This document shows, in pieces, positions 1 to 7,173 of a stretch of DNA of 8,881 nucleotides (within the stretch, counting starts at the first letter, position 1; each line of letters begins with the position of its first letter). Below the pieces are notes generated by a model. That model saw only the letters and a list, made by a program, of their open reading frames with translations, did not search any database and had not been told where the DNA came from. The translations under genes were made by a program, and so were the position numbers. Origin of the DNA: Flavobacteriales bacterium (lineage in GTDB: Bacteria > Bacteroidota > Bacteroidia > Flavobacteriales_D > Parvicellaceae); NCBI GenBank assembly GCA_015488785.1, contig WFNC01000059.1, positions 1-8,881 of the forward strand, read 5' to 3'.

Positions 1-1866
1 CATGAGGAACAGCCAAAAATAGATAAATATCAAGCCGTTAAAATTTCAATTAAAGTCCTTTTCCCTGCAATGGTCGCTTCTTCATTATCCACTATTGTAA
101 TCCATTTTCCTTTTGGATTAATGAGTGGTTTGGCAGGTTCTTTTTTCAAGGAATTGTCAGACACCATGCAAATTACAATGGTTGTATCCTTTTTTGTCAC
201 TTGGCTATTACTTCCAGTGTTACACATTCTTATAGGTTATAAACACAAGAAAAAAGAAAAAGAATTTTCGGAAGAGAAAATGATTAAGAAATTAAGTTGG
301 CTGACTTGGTTTTTCAATAAACCAATCATAGCTATCAGTCTTATTGTTTTGTTTGTATTGGGAGGTTATTATTCTGCAACGAAGCTAGAAACAGGTTTTT
401 TACCCGATTTAGATGAAGGAACCATTGTGTTAGATTACTTTTCTCCTCCAGGAACATCTTTAGATGAAACGGATCGGTTGTGTCAACAAATGGAGATCAT
501 TATTTTAGATAACCCTAATGTAGAATCCTATTCTAGACGAACAGGAATGAGAATGGCATTTAAAACCGTTCCTTCTAATTTTGGAGATTATTTAATTCAA
601 TTAAAGCAAGATAGAACTTTAACTACGGAAGAAGTTATTTCACAACTCCGTGCTAAAATTTCCATAGAGGTTCCTGTTTTAGACGCTTCATTTGGACAAA
701 GAATTGCCGATTTATTAGGTGACTTGATGAGTAGTCCGCAACCAATTGAGATTAAATTATTTGGAGATGATTACAATGTGTTGCAAAGTAAAGCGAGTAA
801 AATAGAAGATATTATTTCTAAAATTAACGGTATTGTTGATATTGATAATGGTTTAGTAACCAACGGACCAAGCATTGTATTCTTACCAAAAAAAGATGTG
901 CTATCACTCTATAACATAACGCTAACAGATTTTCAAAATCAATTGTCTGCCTATGTTGGGGGAAACGTTTTGGGAGGTAGTTCCAATATTACAGCACCTT
1001 CTCCTGCACAGGCCGCAATGTCTGGCGGTTTACAAATTGGTGACATCCAAGAGGGGGAACAAATGAGAAGGTTATTACTAAGGTTTGAAGATTACAATAC
1101 AAACAGTTTAGAAAAAATAAAACAACAACTTATTTTCGCTCCGAACGGAACTGTAAAACCACTCTCTTTTTATTGTAACGTGAAACTAATTGATGGCGAA
1201 ATTGAACAACATAGAGAAAATCTAAAATCAAATATAATTATTGCAGCACGTTTAGAAAACAGAGATTTAGGGGGAGCTATAAAGGATATCCAAAAACAAC
1301 TATCTTCAGAGCTCAACTTACCAAAAGGATATTATATAGATTACGGAGGTGCTTATGCTGAACAACAAAAATCATTTACCGAACTGTTACTAATTTTAAG
1401 TTTAGCAACCTTATTAGTATTTGCTGTACTCTTGTTTTTGTTCCGAGAATGGTTGGTTAGTTTTATCGTTATTTTTATTTCGATAGTTGGTGTTGCAGGT
1501 TGTCTAATGGGATTGTACTTAACAAATATACCTTTAAATGTAAGTAGTTATACAGGAATAATAATGGTAGTAGGTATTATAGCCGAAAATTCAATTTTTA
1601 CGGTATTTATATTTCAAGACAAACTAAAAACGCACAATTTTAAAGATGCGGTCAATTATGCTATCGCACTTAGGTTAAGACCCAAGTTGATGACAGCAAT
1701 AGGAGCAATCTTAGCTTTGACACCTCTTGCTTTAGGAATAGGGTTGGGAGCTCAAATGCAACAACCTCTTGCCGTAGCAGTAATTGGAGGTTTTGTTGTT
1801 GGATTGCCTTTGTTGTTGCTTGTATTACCTAGTTTATTAGAATTAATTTATAAAAATAGAAAATAG
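1..1866 (+). CDS. RND-superfamily efflux permease, C-terminal part (5' end outside window)
   Basis: The frame is open from base 1 with no start, so the gene begins upstream; 621 residues are visible, against about 1,020-1,050 for a full RND pump. It should be the inner-membrane, proton-driven subunit of a tripartite efflux system. In visible numbering there are hydrophobic segments at about 56-79 and 107-125. A large periplasmic region (about 126-460) opens with GFLPDLDEG at 132-140. Five further membrane segments follow at about 461-481, 485-508, 516-536, 563-585 and 589-616. The last carries the family-typical GAQMQQPLAVAVIGG stretch before a short basic tail, LIYKNRK. The F-x-P-x-x-DEG motif and the PPGTSLDETD stretch resemble the heavy-metal (CusA/CzcA-like) branch, but the segment with the diagnostic proton-relay acidic residues is off the edge, so the substrate is unknown. 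Adaptor and TolC-like genes are expected upstream. Family is certain, subfamily is not. Confidence 0.93.
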   Translation, partial: HEEQPKIDKYQAVKISIKVLFPAMVASSLSTIVIHFPFGLMSGLAGSFFKELSDTMQITMVVSFFVTWLLLPVLHILIGYKHKKKEKEFSEEKMIKKLSWLTWFFNKPIIAISLIVLFVLGGYYSATKLETGFLPDLDEGTIVLDYFSPPGTSLDETDRLCQQMEIIILDNPNVESYSRRTGMRMAFKTVPSNFGDYLIQLKQDRTLTTEEVISQLRAKISIEVPVLDASFGQRIADLLGDLMSSPQPIEIKLFGDDYNVLQSKASKIEDIISKINGIVDIDNGLVTNGPSIVFLPKKDVLSLYNITLTDFQNQLSAYVGGNVLGGSSNITAPSPAQAAMSGGLQIGDIQEGEQMRRLLLRFEDYNTNSLEKIKQQLIFAPNGTVKPLSFYCNVKLIDGEIEQHRENLKSNIIIAARLENRDLGGAIKDIQKQLSSELNLPKGYYIDYGGAYAEQQKSFTELLLILSLATLLVFAVLLFLFREWLVSFIVIFISIVGVAGCLMGLYLTNIPLNVSSYTGIIMVVGIIAENSIFTVFIFQDKLKTHNFKDAVNYAIALRLRPKLMTAIGAILALTPLALGIGLGAQMQQPLAVAVIGGFVVGLPLLLLVLPSLLELIYKNRK

Positions 1867-1878
1867 ATTCAATGTTTT
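1843..1878 (+). repeat. 36-bp direct repeat, copy A (at 3' end of RND gene)
   Basis: This segment spans the last seven codons and stop of the RND gene (LIYKNRK, TAG at 1864-1866) and the next 12 bases. It recurs at 7033-7068 with 34 of 36 bases identical; the differences are T/C at 1857 versus 7047 and T/C at 1875 versus 7065. Similarity stops sharply on both sides. The two copies flank the three-gene cassette and the MITE-like element, as attachment-site halves or recombination scars would. Confidence 0.85.
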
Positions 1879-1917
1879 GCAAGAGCGATTGTCTTAGTGT
1901 TTTTAACGTCTTGAAAA

Positions 1918-3069
1918 ATGTATAATAAAACTGTTTTAGCATTCATATTTACATTGTTGTTTCATCTAAATGGAGTAACACAGAAAAGATTTTTTTTAGA
2001 AGCAGGATATCAAAATGGATATGTTTTTCCAACTAACCCATTCCTAAAAGGAATCAATCCAGAATTAGAAAAAATAAACAAATATCAAACTGGTAATTTA
2101 AGGTTTGGTGTAGAGACTGATACGTCTAAATTATGGTATAACTTGTATAAACAACCTTCTTACGGTTTGCAATTATATGTTGCTTCATTTTTTGAGCCAG
2201 ATTTTATAGGTACACCAATTTCGATAGCTGGGTTTTTTAACGCTCCATTCATTAAAAAGAAACGATTTGAATTTGGCTATGATTTGAATTTAGGAGCGGC
2301 ATTTAATTGGAAACCATTTAATCCTGTTTCTAATAGTGCAAATATTTCCATAGGAGCAAGACAAAGTTTTTATGTTGAATTAGGTTTACATCTGAAGCAG
2401 AAATTAACAAATCATATCGAACTAACGGAAGGTATTTCTCTCACTCATTTTTCTAACGGCGCTTTAAAAGAACCAAATTTTGGAATAAATACATTAGCAC
2501 CTAAATTAGCCTTACGTTATAATTTTTATGATGAAACGATAAAACAAAGTAAGTTTGTAAAACCAAAATTCATTAAAAATAATCAAATAGATATTTATGC
2601 ATTTGGAGGTGTGAAAAATGTAATTTTTGACTCTATAAACATAGATTTAATAACTAAATATGAAGGTGTATATTTTCCTGTTTATGGTTTGTCTTTTAAT
2701 GTCGGACGACAAGTCGGACACAAATCTAAGTTTGGTCTAGGTTTTACAACCACAATAGATCACTCTATTGATGCGGAAATAGCCATAGATGAAAATGATA
2801 TTGAAATTCAAAAAACAAGTTATGCGGGTAAATTTCAAATGAGTATTTTTCCTTCTTATGAGTTAATTATAGGTCCTGTTTCAGCTATTATTCAACCCTC
2901 TTTTTATTTATTTAGAAATAAAGCATTAGCACATAAGTCCAAAACTTACCAAAGGCTTGGCATAAGATACCGCTTTAAATCCAATTTGTTTATAGGAATG
3001 AATTTAAGAGCTTATGATTATCATGTCTCTGATTTTATGGAATGGAACATTGGATATACTTTAAAATAA
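1918..3069 (+). CDS. PagL-like lipid A deacylase / acyloxyacyl hydrolase family outer-membrane protein
   Basis: A 383-residue protein with a likely signal peptide (about residues 1-21, hydrophobic LAFIFTLLFHL), then alternating aromatic/polar strands that suggest an outer-membrane beta-barrel. Residues 177-191, HFSNGALKEPNFGIN, match the active-site region of PagL lipid A 3-O-deacylases, whose His-x-Ser-Asn motif supplies the catalytic His and Ser (here His177 and Ser179). PagL removes an ester-linked acyl chain from lipid A in the outer membrane. Aligned from memory with Pseudomonas PagL, the catalytic Glu position appears as Asn191; Glu185 is nearby. At 383 residues it is about twice the size of proteobacterial PagL, with an extra strand-rich C-terminal half (about 205-383), a length I recall as usual for Bacteroidota members. 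The ATG follows the RND stop by 51 bases, and the next gene starts 7 bases after its stop, so co-transcription with that gene is likely. Family assignment is good; activity is inferred. Confidence 0.82.
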   Translation: MYNKTVLAFIFTLLFHLNGVTQKRFFLEAGYQNGYVFPTNPFLKGINPELEKINKYQTGNLRFGVETDTSKLWYNLYKQPSYGLQLYVASFFEPDFIGTPISIAGFFNAPFIKKKRFEFGYDLNLGAAFNWKPFNPVSNSANISIGARQSFYVELGLHLKQKLTNHIELTEGISLTHFSNGALKEPNFGINTLAPKLALRYNFYDETIKQSKFVKPKFIKNNQIDIYAFGGVKNVIFDSINIDLITKYEGVYFPVYGLSFNVGRQVGHKSKFGLGFTTTIDHSIDAEIAIDENDIEIQKTSYAGKFQMSIFPSYELIIGPVSAIIQPSFYLFRNKALAHKSKTYQRLGIRYRFKSNLFIGMNLRAYDYHVSDFMEWNIGYTLK

Positions 3070-3076
3070 AAATAAT

Positions 3077-4282
3077 ATGAAAAATAGTTTGACATTTATA
3101 TTTTTACTCATTACAACATTAAGTTTTGGGCAAACAAAAATTTTATTTGATGCTTCTAAAGCTGAAACACCTAATAATGCAGATTGGATTATTGATGCAG
3201 ATCAAAATAATTTAGGATACAATAACGGGCTTGCTGTCTTAAACACAGGGAATGAAGCAAACGCTCAACGTTTTCCTACACCCGACCAATCTGGTATCAC
3301 CTCTACAACTAGTCAAAATTATTGGAAAGGTGCCTTATCTGCTTGGGGAGTTGAACTTGTTAAGTTGGGTTGTGTAGTTGAAACTTTACCTTATAATGGA
3401 TTAATAACTTATGGTGATGCCTCAAACCCACAAGATTTATCAAATTATAAAGTTTATATTGTATGTGAGCCAAACATTGCTTTTACGACTAGTGAAAAGA
3501 CTGCATTAATGTTATTTGTTCAAAATGGAGGTGGTTTATTTATGATTGCTGATCATAATAATTCAGACAGAAATGGAGATGGAATAGATTCTCCTGCAAT
3601 TTGGAATGATTTTATGAGTAACAATTCTATTCAAAATAATCCATTTGGAATAAGTTTCGATTATACTTGGTTTGATGATTATACCTCCAATACGGCTAAT
3701 TTACCTAATGATTCTATTTTACATGGAAGCTATGGAAATGTAACAGCGATGGAATTTTTTGGAGCAAGTAGCATGACTGTAAATACAGTTCAAAACGCTA
3801 CGGTTACCCCTGTTGTTTTCAAGTCAACATCCAGTCAAGGAAATACTAATGTTTTGTTTGCTCATGCTGAATATGGTAATGGGAGAGTTGTTGCTCTAAG
3901 CGATTCTTCTCCTCCTGATGACGGTACAGGTGATAATAATGATAACTTATATGATGGCTGGATTACAGATGCTAATGGCAACCATAAAAAGATAATTATG
4001 AATGCTACGATATGGTTAATTAATAATCAAGTACTGTCTGTAAAAGTACAAAAGAAAGAAAGTAAAAAATTTAGTTTCTTTCTTTCTAATAACCAATTTA
4101 TCGTTTATTCAGATAATCAAAATACGATAGAAACTCATTTTGAAATTTTTAACCAGTTAGGTCAAACAATATATCAAAATAATAACTTAATTATTGGACA
4201 AACTTACTCTTTGCCAAATTTAACAAATGGGTTATATATTTATAGAATTAGTAAAGAATTTTCAGGTAAATTTGTTAATTAA
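3077..4282 (+). CDS. Secreted protein with GATase1-like fold and T9SS type A sorting domain
   Basis: A 401-residue exported protein. Residues 1-19 form a signal peptide ending LSFGQ. Residues about 20-318 resemble a class I glutamine amidotransferase-like / GIFT-type Rossmann domain: KILFDASKAE at the first strand, YKVYIVCEPN at 124-133, GGGLFMIADHNNSD at 151-164, and GNGRVVALSDSS at 267-278. No G-x-C-x-G nucleophile elbow is seen, so amidotransferase chemistry is unlikely. DRNGDGID at 164-171 looks like an EF-hand-type Ca2+ loop, and 281-294 is another Asp/Asn-rich loop. After a Lys-rich linker (323-331), residues about 335-401 have the form of a T9SS type A C-terminal domain (IFNQLGQTIY, then LTNGLYIYRIS and a final KFVN). 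Such domains direct cargo across the outer membrane and are cleaved by the PorU sortase, often with attachment to LPS. The gene is 7 bases downstream of the deacylase gene, so the two are probably one transcript. The biochemical role is unknown. Confidence 0.82.
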   Translation: MKNSLTFIFLLITTLSFGQTKILFDASKAETPNNADWIIDADQNNLGYNNGLAVLNTGNEANAQRFPTPDQSGITSTTSQNYWKGALSAWGVELVKLGCVVETLPYNGLITYGDASNPQDLSNYKVYIVCEPNIAFTTSEKTALMLFVQNGGGLFMIADHNNSDRNGDGIDSPAIWNDFMSNNSIQNNPFGISFDYTWFDDYTSNTANLPNDSILHGSYGNVTAMEFFGASSMTVNTVQNATVTPVVFKSTSSQGNTNVLFAHAEYGNGRVVALSDSSPPDDGTGDNNDNLYDGWITDANGNHKKIIMNATIWLINNQVLSVKVQKKESKKFSFFLSNNQFIVYSDNQNTIETHFEIFNQLGQTIYQNNNLIIGQTYSLPNLTNGLYIYRISKEFSGKFVN

Positions 4283-4292
4283 ATTTGTTATT

Positions 4293-4311
4293 ATTTCGTA
4301 GAGAACGAAAT
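4293..4311 (+). promoter_or_regulatory. Intercistronic RNA hairpin before TonB-dependent receptor
   Basis: A perfect 7-bp inverted repeat, ATTTCGT (4293-4299) and ACGAAAT (4305-4311), with a 5-base loop AGAGA, lies in the 47-base gap between the T9SS cargo gene and the receptor gene. No T-tract follows, so it is not a standard terminator. It could stabilise or mark a processing point in the polycistronic mRNA, or affect initiation at 4330, 18 bases downstream. Function is inferred from position only. Confidence 0.45.
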
Positions 4312-4329
4312 CACATAAAAACAGAACAA

Positions 4330-6741
4330 ATGAAAAATATTTTTATAATTATTTTAGGATTTATTTCCTTATTTAGTAGTCAAGTCAATGCACAAACAAC
4401 AAAAATTACCATATCTGGAACATTGGAAGATGAAATTACAAAAACACCAATACCATTTGTAAATGTGGTTTTGAAAAACAACAGAGATTCATCTTTTGTT
4501 AGTGGTGCAATTTCAAACGAAAATGGAATTTTCACACTTAAAAACATTAGTCCGAATGATTATATATTGTCCATATCACTTGTAGGATACAAACAAAAGG
4601 AAATGCCTTTATTTGTAGGTTCTACATCTAAGTTTTTAAATGTTGGTAAACTATTCTTAACTGAAAATATTTCAGAACTTGGAGAAGTTTCAGTAACTGC
4701 TAAGCGAGATGAAATTACTTCTAAAATGGATAAAAAAACATACTCAGTTGAGAACAATATAAGTCAATCTGGAGGTTCAGTATTACAAGCCGTAGAAAAT
4801 CTACCAGGAATTACAGTACAAGATAATAAAGTACAATTAAGAGGTAGTAATAAAGTTATCATTTTAATAAACGGAAAACAATCTGCATTAACAGGCTATG
4901 GAAATCAAAGTGGTTTAGACAATATACCTGCATCTTCAATCGAAAGAATTGAAATTATTAATAATCCATCTTCTAAATATGATGCTAATGGTAATGCGGG
5001 TATTATTAATATAATCTTAAAAAAAGAAGTAGAAAATGGATTAAACGGAAAAGTAAGTTTGACTACAGGAGTTGGTTCGCTTTGGATCAGAAAAGAAAAC
5101 CTGCCAACCATTAGGTCTCAATATCAATTTACACCAAAGATAAACCCTTCTGTTTCTTTAAATTATAGGAAAAACAAAATTAATACTTTTTTACAGGTCG
5201 ATAATTTATACACTCAAAAATTGAACAAAAATGAATTTATAACCAGAACTTATGATGACGGAACGGTCATCAATCAACAAATAAAAAGGAATAGAAATAC
5301 CAATTATTTAACATCAAAAATTGGTTTAGATTGGTTCATAAATGAGAATAATCAATTTACAGTTTCCGGTATGTTTGGTAGAGAAAAAATTATAGATAAA
5401 GGAGATGAGCCATTTTTTAATCAAAACAATACTGAACGGTTAAGGTTGTGGCAGTTTTTAGAAGAAGAATTGAAAACGACTATAACTGCAAATACTTTTT
5501 TTAAACACAAATTTAAAGAACCAGGTAGATTATTAAATACAGGGATTAATTATACTTTTCATAGAGAAAATGAACAATACTTTTTTGACAATATTTTACC
5601 AACCTATAGAGGAAAAGATGCTTTTAAATTATTGTCAGATGAACACGTTATCGATTTTAATTTAGATTATACACATCCTTTAAAATACGGAAAATTAGAG
5701 ACAGGTGTAAAACTAAGATACAGAGATATTCCTACAGATATGCAGTTTTTTCCAAGTTTAATTTCACCTCTTGATACCAATGCGGGAGGCAAGGCAAGGT
5801 ACAATGAAGTTATCCCTGCACTGTATGGTAATTATATCTTTGAAAATAAAAAATGGGAAGGAGATATTGGACTACGAGTAGAATATGTACAACTTAATTA
5901 CTTTGTAAATCCTAATCACAACACTTATAAAAGTGATGGGTATAATTACTTGCAACCCTTTCCAAATTTAAGATTAGGCTATAAAATAAATGATAAAAAT
6001 AAATTAATAGCCTTCTATAATCGTAGAGTTGATAGACCTACAGAAGGACAAGTAAGAATATTCCCCAAGTATAATGATGCCGAAATTATAAAGGTAGGAA
6101 ATCCATCTTTAAGACCGCAATACACAAATCTTGTGGAATTGGGGTATAGACACAAATTGAAAAAAGGATATTGGGTTTCTTCATTGTATAGTAGATTTAC
6201 AAATAATACAATAACAAGAATTTCAACTAAAACGGATAGTAGTAATTTAATATATGCTGTTTATCAAAATGCAGGCAATAGTAACACAACCGGATTAGAA
6301 TCTGTTTTAACTCAGGATATTAGTAAATTCTTTTCTTATAATTTAAGTGTAAACGCATACTATAAACAAATTGATGCTTTTACAACAGAAAGTAAATACC
6401 CGAAACCTATAACATATAAGTCGGCTAAAGAAACCATTTTTTCAGGAAACTTAAAACTAAATGCTACTTTTCATTTCAAAAAGGATTTAGACTTTCAAAT
6501 TACAACCATCTATTTAGCACCAGATATTATTCCGCAAGGAAAAACAGGTTCAAGATTTACATTGAATATGGGGTTGAAAAAAGCAATACAAAAAGGGAAA
6601 GGTTCTCTTTTCTTTAACGCTTCAGACTTATTTAACACCATGGTAATTAGAAAAGAAATCAAAGGAAATGGATTTAGCTACACGAGTGCAAACTATTATG
6701 AAACACAAGTTTTGAGATTTGGATACAGTTATAAGTTTTAA
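4330..6741 (+). CDS. TonB-dependent receptor, outer-membrane beta-barrel family (OMP_b-brl_3 type)
   Basis: An 803-residue outer-membrane receptor. Residues 1-22 are a clear signal peptide (MKNIFIIILGF, ending VNAQ), which decides for the ATG at 4330; an in-frame TTG at 4285 would add 15 charged residues ahead of it. Residues about 26-110 form a carboxypeptidase-regulatory-like beta-sandwich (GTLEDEITKTPIPFVNVVLK, later SLVGYKQKE). The ELGEVSVTAKR stretch that follows is where a TonB-box-like segment usually sits. The plug domain covers about 125-225 and includes VLQAVENLPGI, VIILINGKQSA and SIERIEIINNPSSKYDANG. The rest is a 16- to 22-strand-type barrel ending in LRFGYSYKF with a terminal Phe. 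Such receptors import substrates through TonB/ExbBD energy; the substrate cannot be read from sequence, and no SusD-like lipoprotein gene follows. It is the last gene of the co-directional cassette. Confidence 0.9.
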   Translation: MKNIFIIILGFISLFSSQVNAQTTKITISGTLEDEITKTPIPFVNVVLKNNRDSSFVSGAISNENGIFTLKNISPNDYILSISLVGYKQKEMPLFVGSTSKFLNVGKLFLTENISELGEVSVTAKRDEITSKMDKKTYSVENNISQSGGSVLQAVENLPGITVQDNKVQLRGSNKVIILINGKQSALTGYGNQSGLDNIPASSIERIEIINNPSSKYDANGNAGIINIILKKEVENGLNGKVSLTTGVGSLWIRKENLPTIRSQYQFTPKINPSVSLNYRKNKINTFLQVDNLYTQKLNKNEFITRTYDDGTVINQQIKRNRNTNYLTSKIGLDWFINENNQFTVSGMFGREKIIDKGDEPFFNQNNTERLRLWQFLEEELKTTITANTFFKHKFKEPGRLLNTGINYTFHRENEQYFFDNILPTYRGKDAFKLLSDEHVIDFNLDYTHPLKYGKLETGVKLRYRDIPTDMQFFPSLISPLDTNAGGKARYNEVIPALYGNYIFENKKWEGDIGLRVEYVQLNYFVNPNHNTYKSDGYNYLQPFPNLRLGYKINDKNKLIAFYNRRVDRPTEGQVRIFPKYNDAEIIKVGNPSLRPQYTNLVELGYRHKLKKGYWVSSLYSRFTNNTITRISTKTDSSNLIYAVYQNAGNSNTTGLESVLTQDISKFFSYNLSVNAYYKQIDAFTTESKYPKPITYKSAKETIFSGNLKLNATFHFKKDLDFQITTIYLAPDIIPQGKTGSRFTLNMGLKKAIQKGKGSLFFNASDLFNTMVIRKEIKGNGFSYTSANYYETQVLRFGYSYKF

Positions 6742-6770
6742 CAGGAAAATCATAAAAACGTTACCTATTT

Positions 6771-6996
6771 AGGGTTCACTGAAAAAGTCTAAAAAGCATA
6801 TCATATGAGGCGAAAAAACGAAGCTGTATGCATATACTGCGAGTTGCAGGCAACGAAATAGGATGTGTTTTTTAGACTAACGACTATTTAACTGCACTAA
6901 AATTCTTAGTATAATAAAGAAAACCTTGCATTTTAAAATCTAAAAAGCTACTAAAACAGCAGTACTACTGATTTTGAGTGTTTTTCAGTGAACCCT
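6771..6996. mobile_element. MITE-like element with 16-bp terminal inverted repeats and target-site duplication
   Basis: AGGGTTCACTGAAAAA at 6771-6786 is matched by its exact reverse complement at 6981-6996. The ends are flanked by the direct repeat TATTTA (6766-6771 and 6996-7001). The element can therefore be read as 15-bp inverted repeats with a 6-bp duplication, or 16-bp repeats with a 4-bp ATTT duplication. The 226-bp interior encodes no transposase and contains nested repeats: a 10-bp inverted pair AGTCTAAAAA / TTTTTAGACT (6786-6795, 6869-6878), a direct repeat TCTAAAAAGC (6788-6797, 6939-6948), and a small stem GTTGC/GCAAC (6843-6854). This fits a non-autonomous element mobilised by a transposase elsewhere in the genome. 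I do not recognise the IS family from the termini. Confidence 0.75.
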
Positions 6997-7032
6997 ATTT
7001 AATCGTTCGTAAATTTAGGGACGAAACTTGCG

Positions 7033-7068
7033 TTAATTTATAAAAACAGAAAATAGATTCAATGCTTT
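7033..7068 (+). repeat. 36-bp direct repeat, copy B (remnant of RND gene 3' end)
   Basis: This matches 1843-1878 at 34 of 36 bases. It still reads as the last seven codons of the RND pump plus stop (LIYKNRK, TAG at 7054-7056); the one difference in the coding part is a synonymous Asn codon change (AAT to AAC). The bases upstream do not resemble the RND gene, so only this 3' scrap is present. Position and content suggest the original downstream flank of the efflux gene, now about 5.2 kb from it. Confidence 0.85.
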
Positions 7069-7073
7069 ATTGA

Positions 7074-7106
7074 TTGGTTTTAGAGACTCAAACCAAATAG
7101 TTTTTT
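7074..7106 (+). terminator. Putative rho-independent terminator downstream of repeat copy B
   Basis: TTGGTTT (7074-7080) and AAACCAA (7090-7096) form a perfect 7-bp stem with a 9-base loop, followed after ATAG by six T (7101-7106). The stem is short with only two G-C pairs, and the T-tract is offset by four bases, so it is a weak or imperfect terminator. It sits 17 bases after the RND-like stop codon in repeat copy B, where a terminator of the ancestral efflux operon would be. It would also insulate the DUF59 promoter from receptor-cassette transcription. Confidence 0.45.
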
Positions 7107-7136
7107 AAAATAATAAAGCGATCTAAATCTTTTCCT

Positions 7137-7144
7137 TATCTTTG
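7137..7144 (+). promoter_or_regulatory. Bacteroidota-type -7 promoter element for the DUF59-DUF2480 pair
   Basis: TATCTTTG matches the Bacteroidota -7 consensus TAnnTTTG exactly and lies 29 bases before the DUF59 ATG, leaving a leader of roughly 20-25 bases. No TTG is seen at the expected -33 spacing, so strength is uncertain. It implies the pair can be transcribed independently of the upstream cassette. Confidence 0.6.
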
Positions 7145-7173
7145 CATTTAGAATTAATCTAAATTAAGATAAA

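Larger units (their letters stand above)
6742..7173. other. 432-base non-coding region between receptor and DUF59 genes
   Basis: No convincing reading frame is present. From left to right it holds 29 bases after the receptor stop, a MITE-like element (6771-6996), a short AT-rich spacer, a 36-bp copy of the RND gene's 3' end (7033-7068), a terminator-like hairpin (7074-7106) and the promoter and short leader of the DUF59 gene (from 7137). Confidence 0.8.

Noticed and set aside
30..227. Minus-strand reading frame opposite the RND gene
   Set aside because: It is antisense to well-supported coding sequence, with no recognisable protein features; likewise the short antisense frames at 4560-4757, 4905-5111, 7935-8147 and the plus-strand frame at 8540-8734.
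4285..4329. In-frame TTG at 4285 as an earlier start of the TonB-dependent receptor
   Set aside because: It would put 15 charged residues before a clean signal peptide and starts only two bases after the previous stop; the ATG at 4330 gives a normal exported receptor.
6910..6915. TATAAT inside the MITE-like element as a promoter
   Set aside because: The enterobacterial -10 consensus is not the main Bacteroidota signal, the region is very AT-rich, and no partner -35 or downstream gene is close.
7006..7025. Short inverted repeat TTCGT / ACGAA just right of the MITE
   Set aside because: Only 5 bp with a 10-base loop and no T-tract; expected by chance in this composition.
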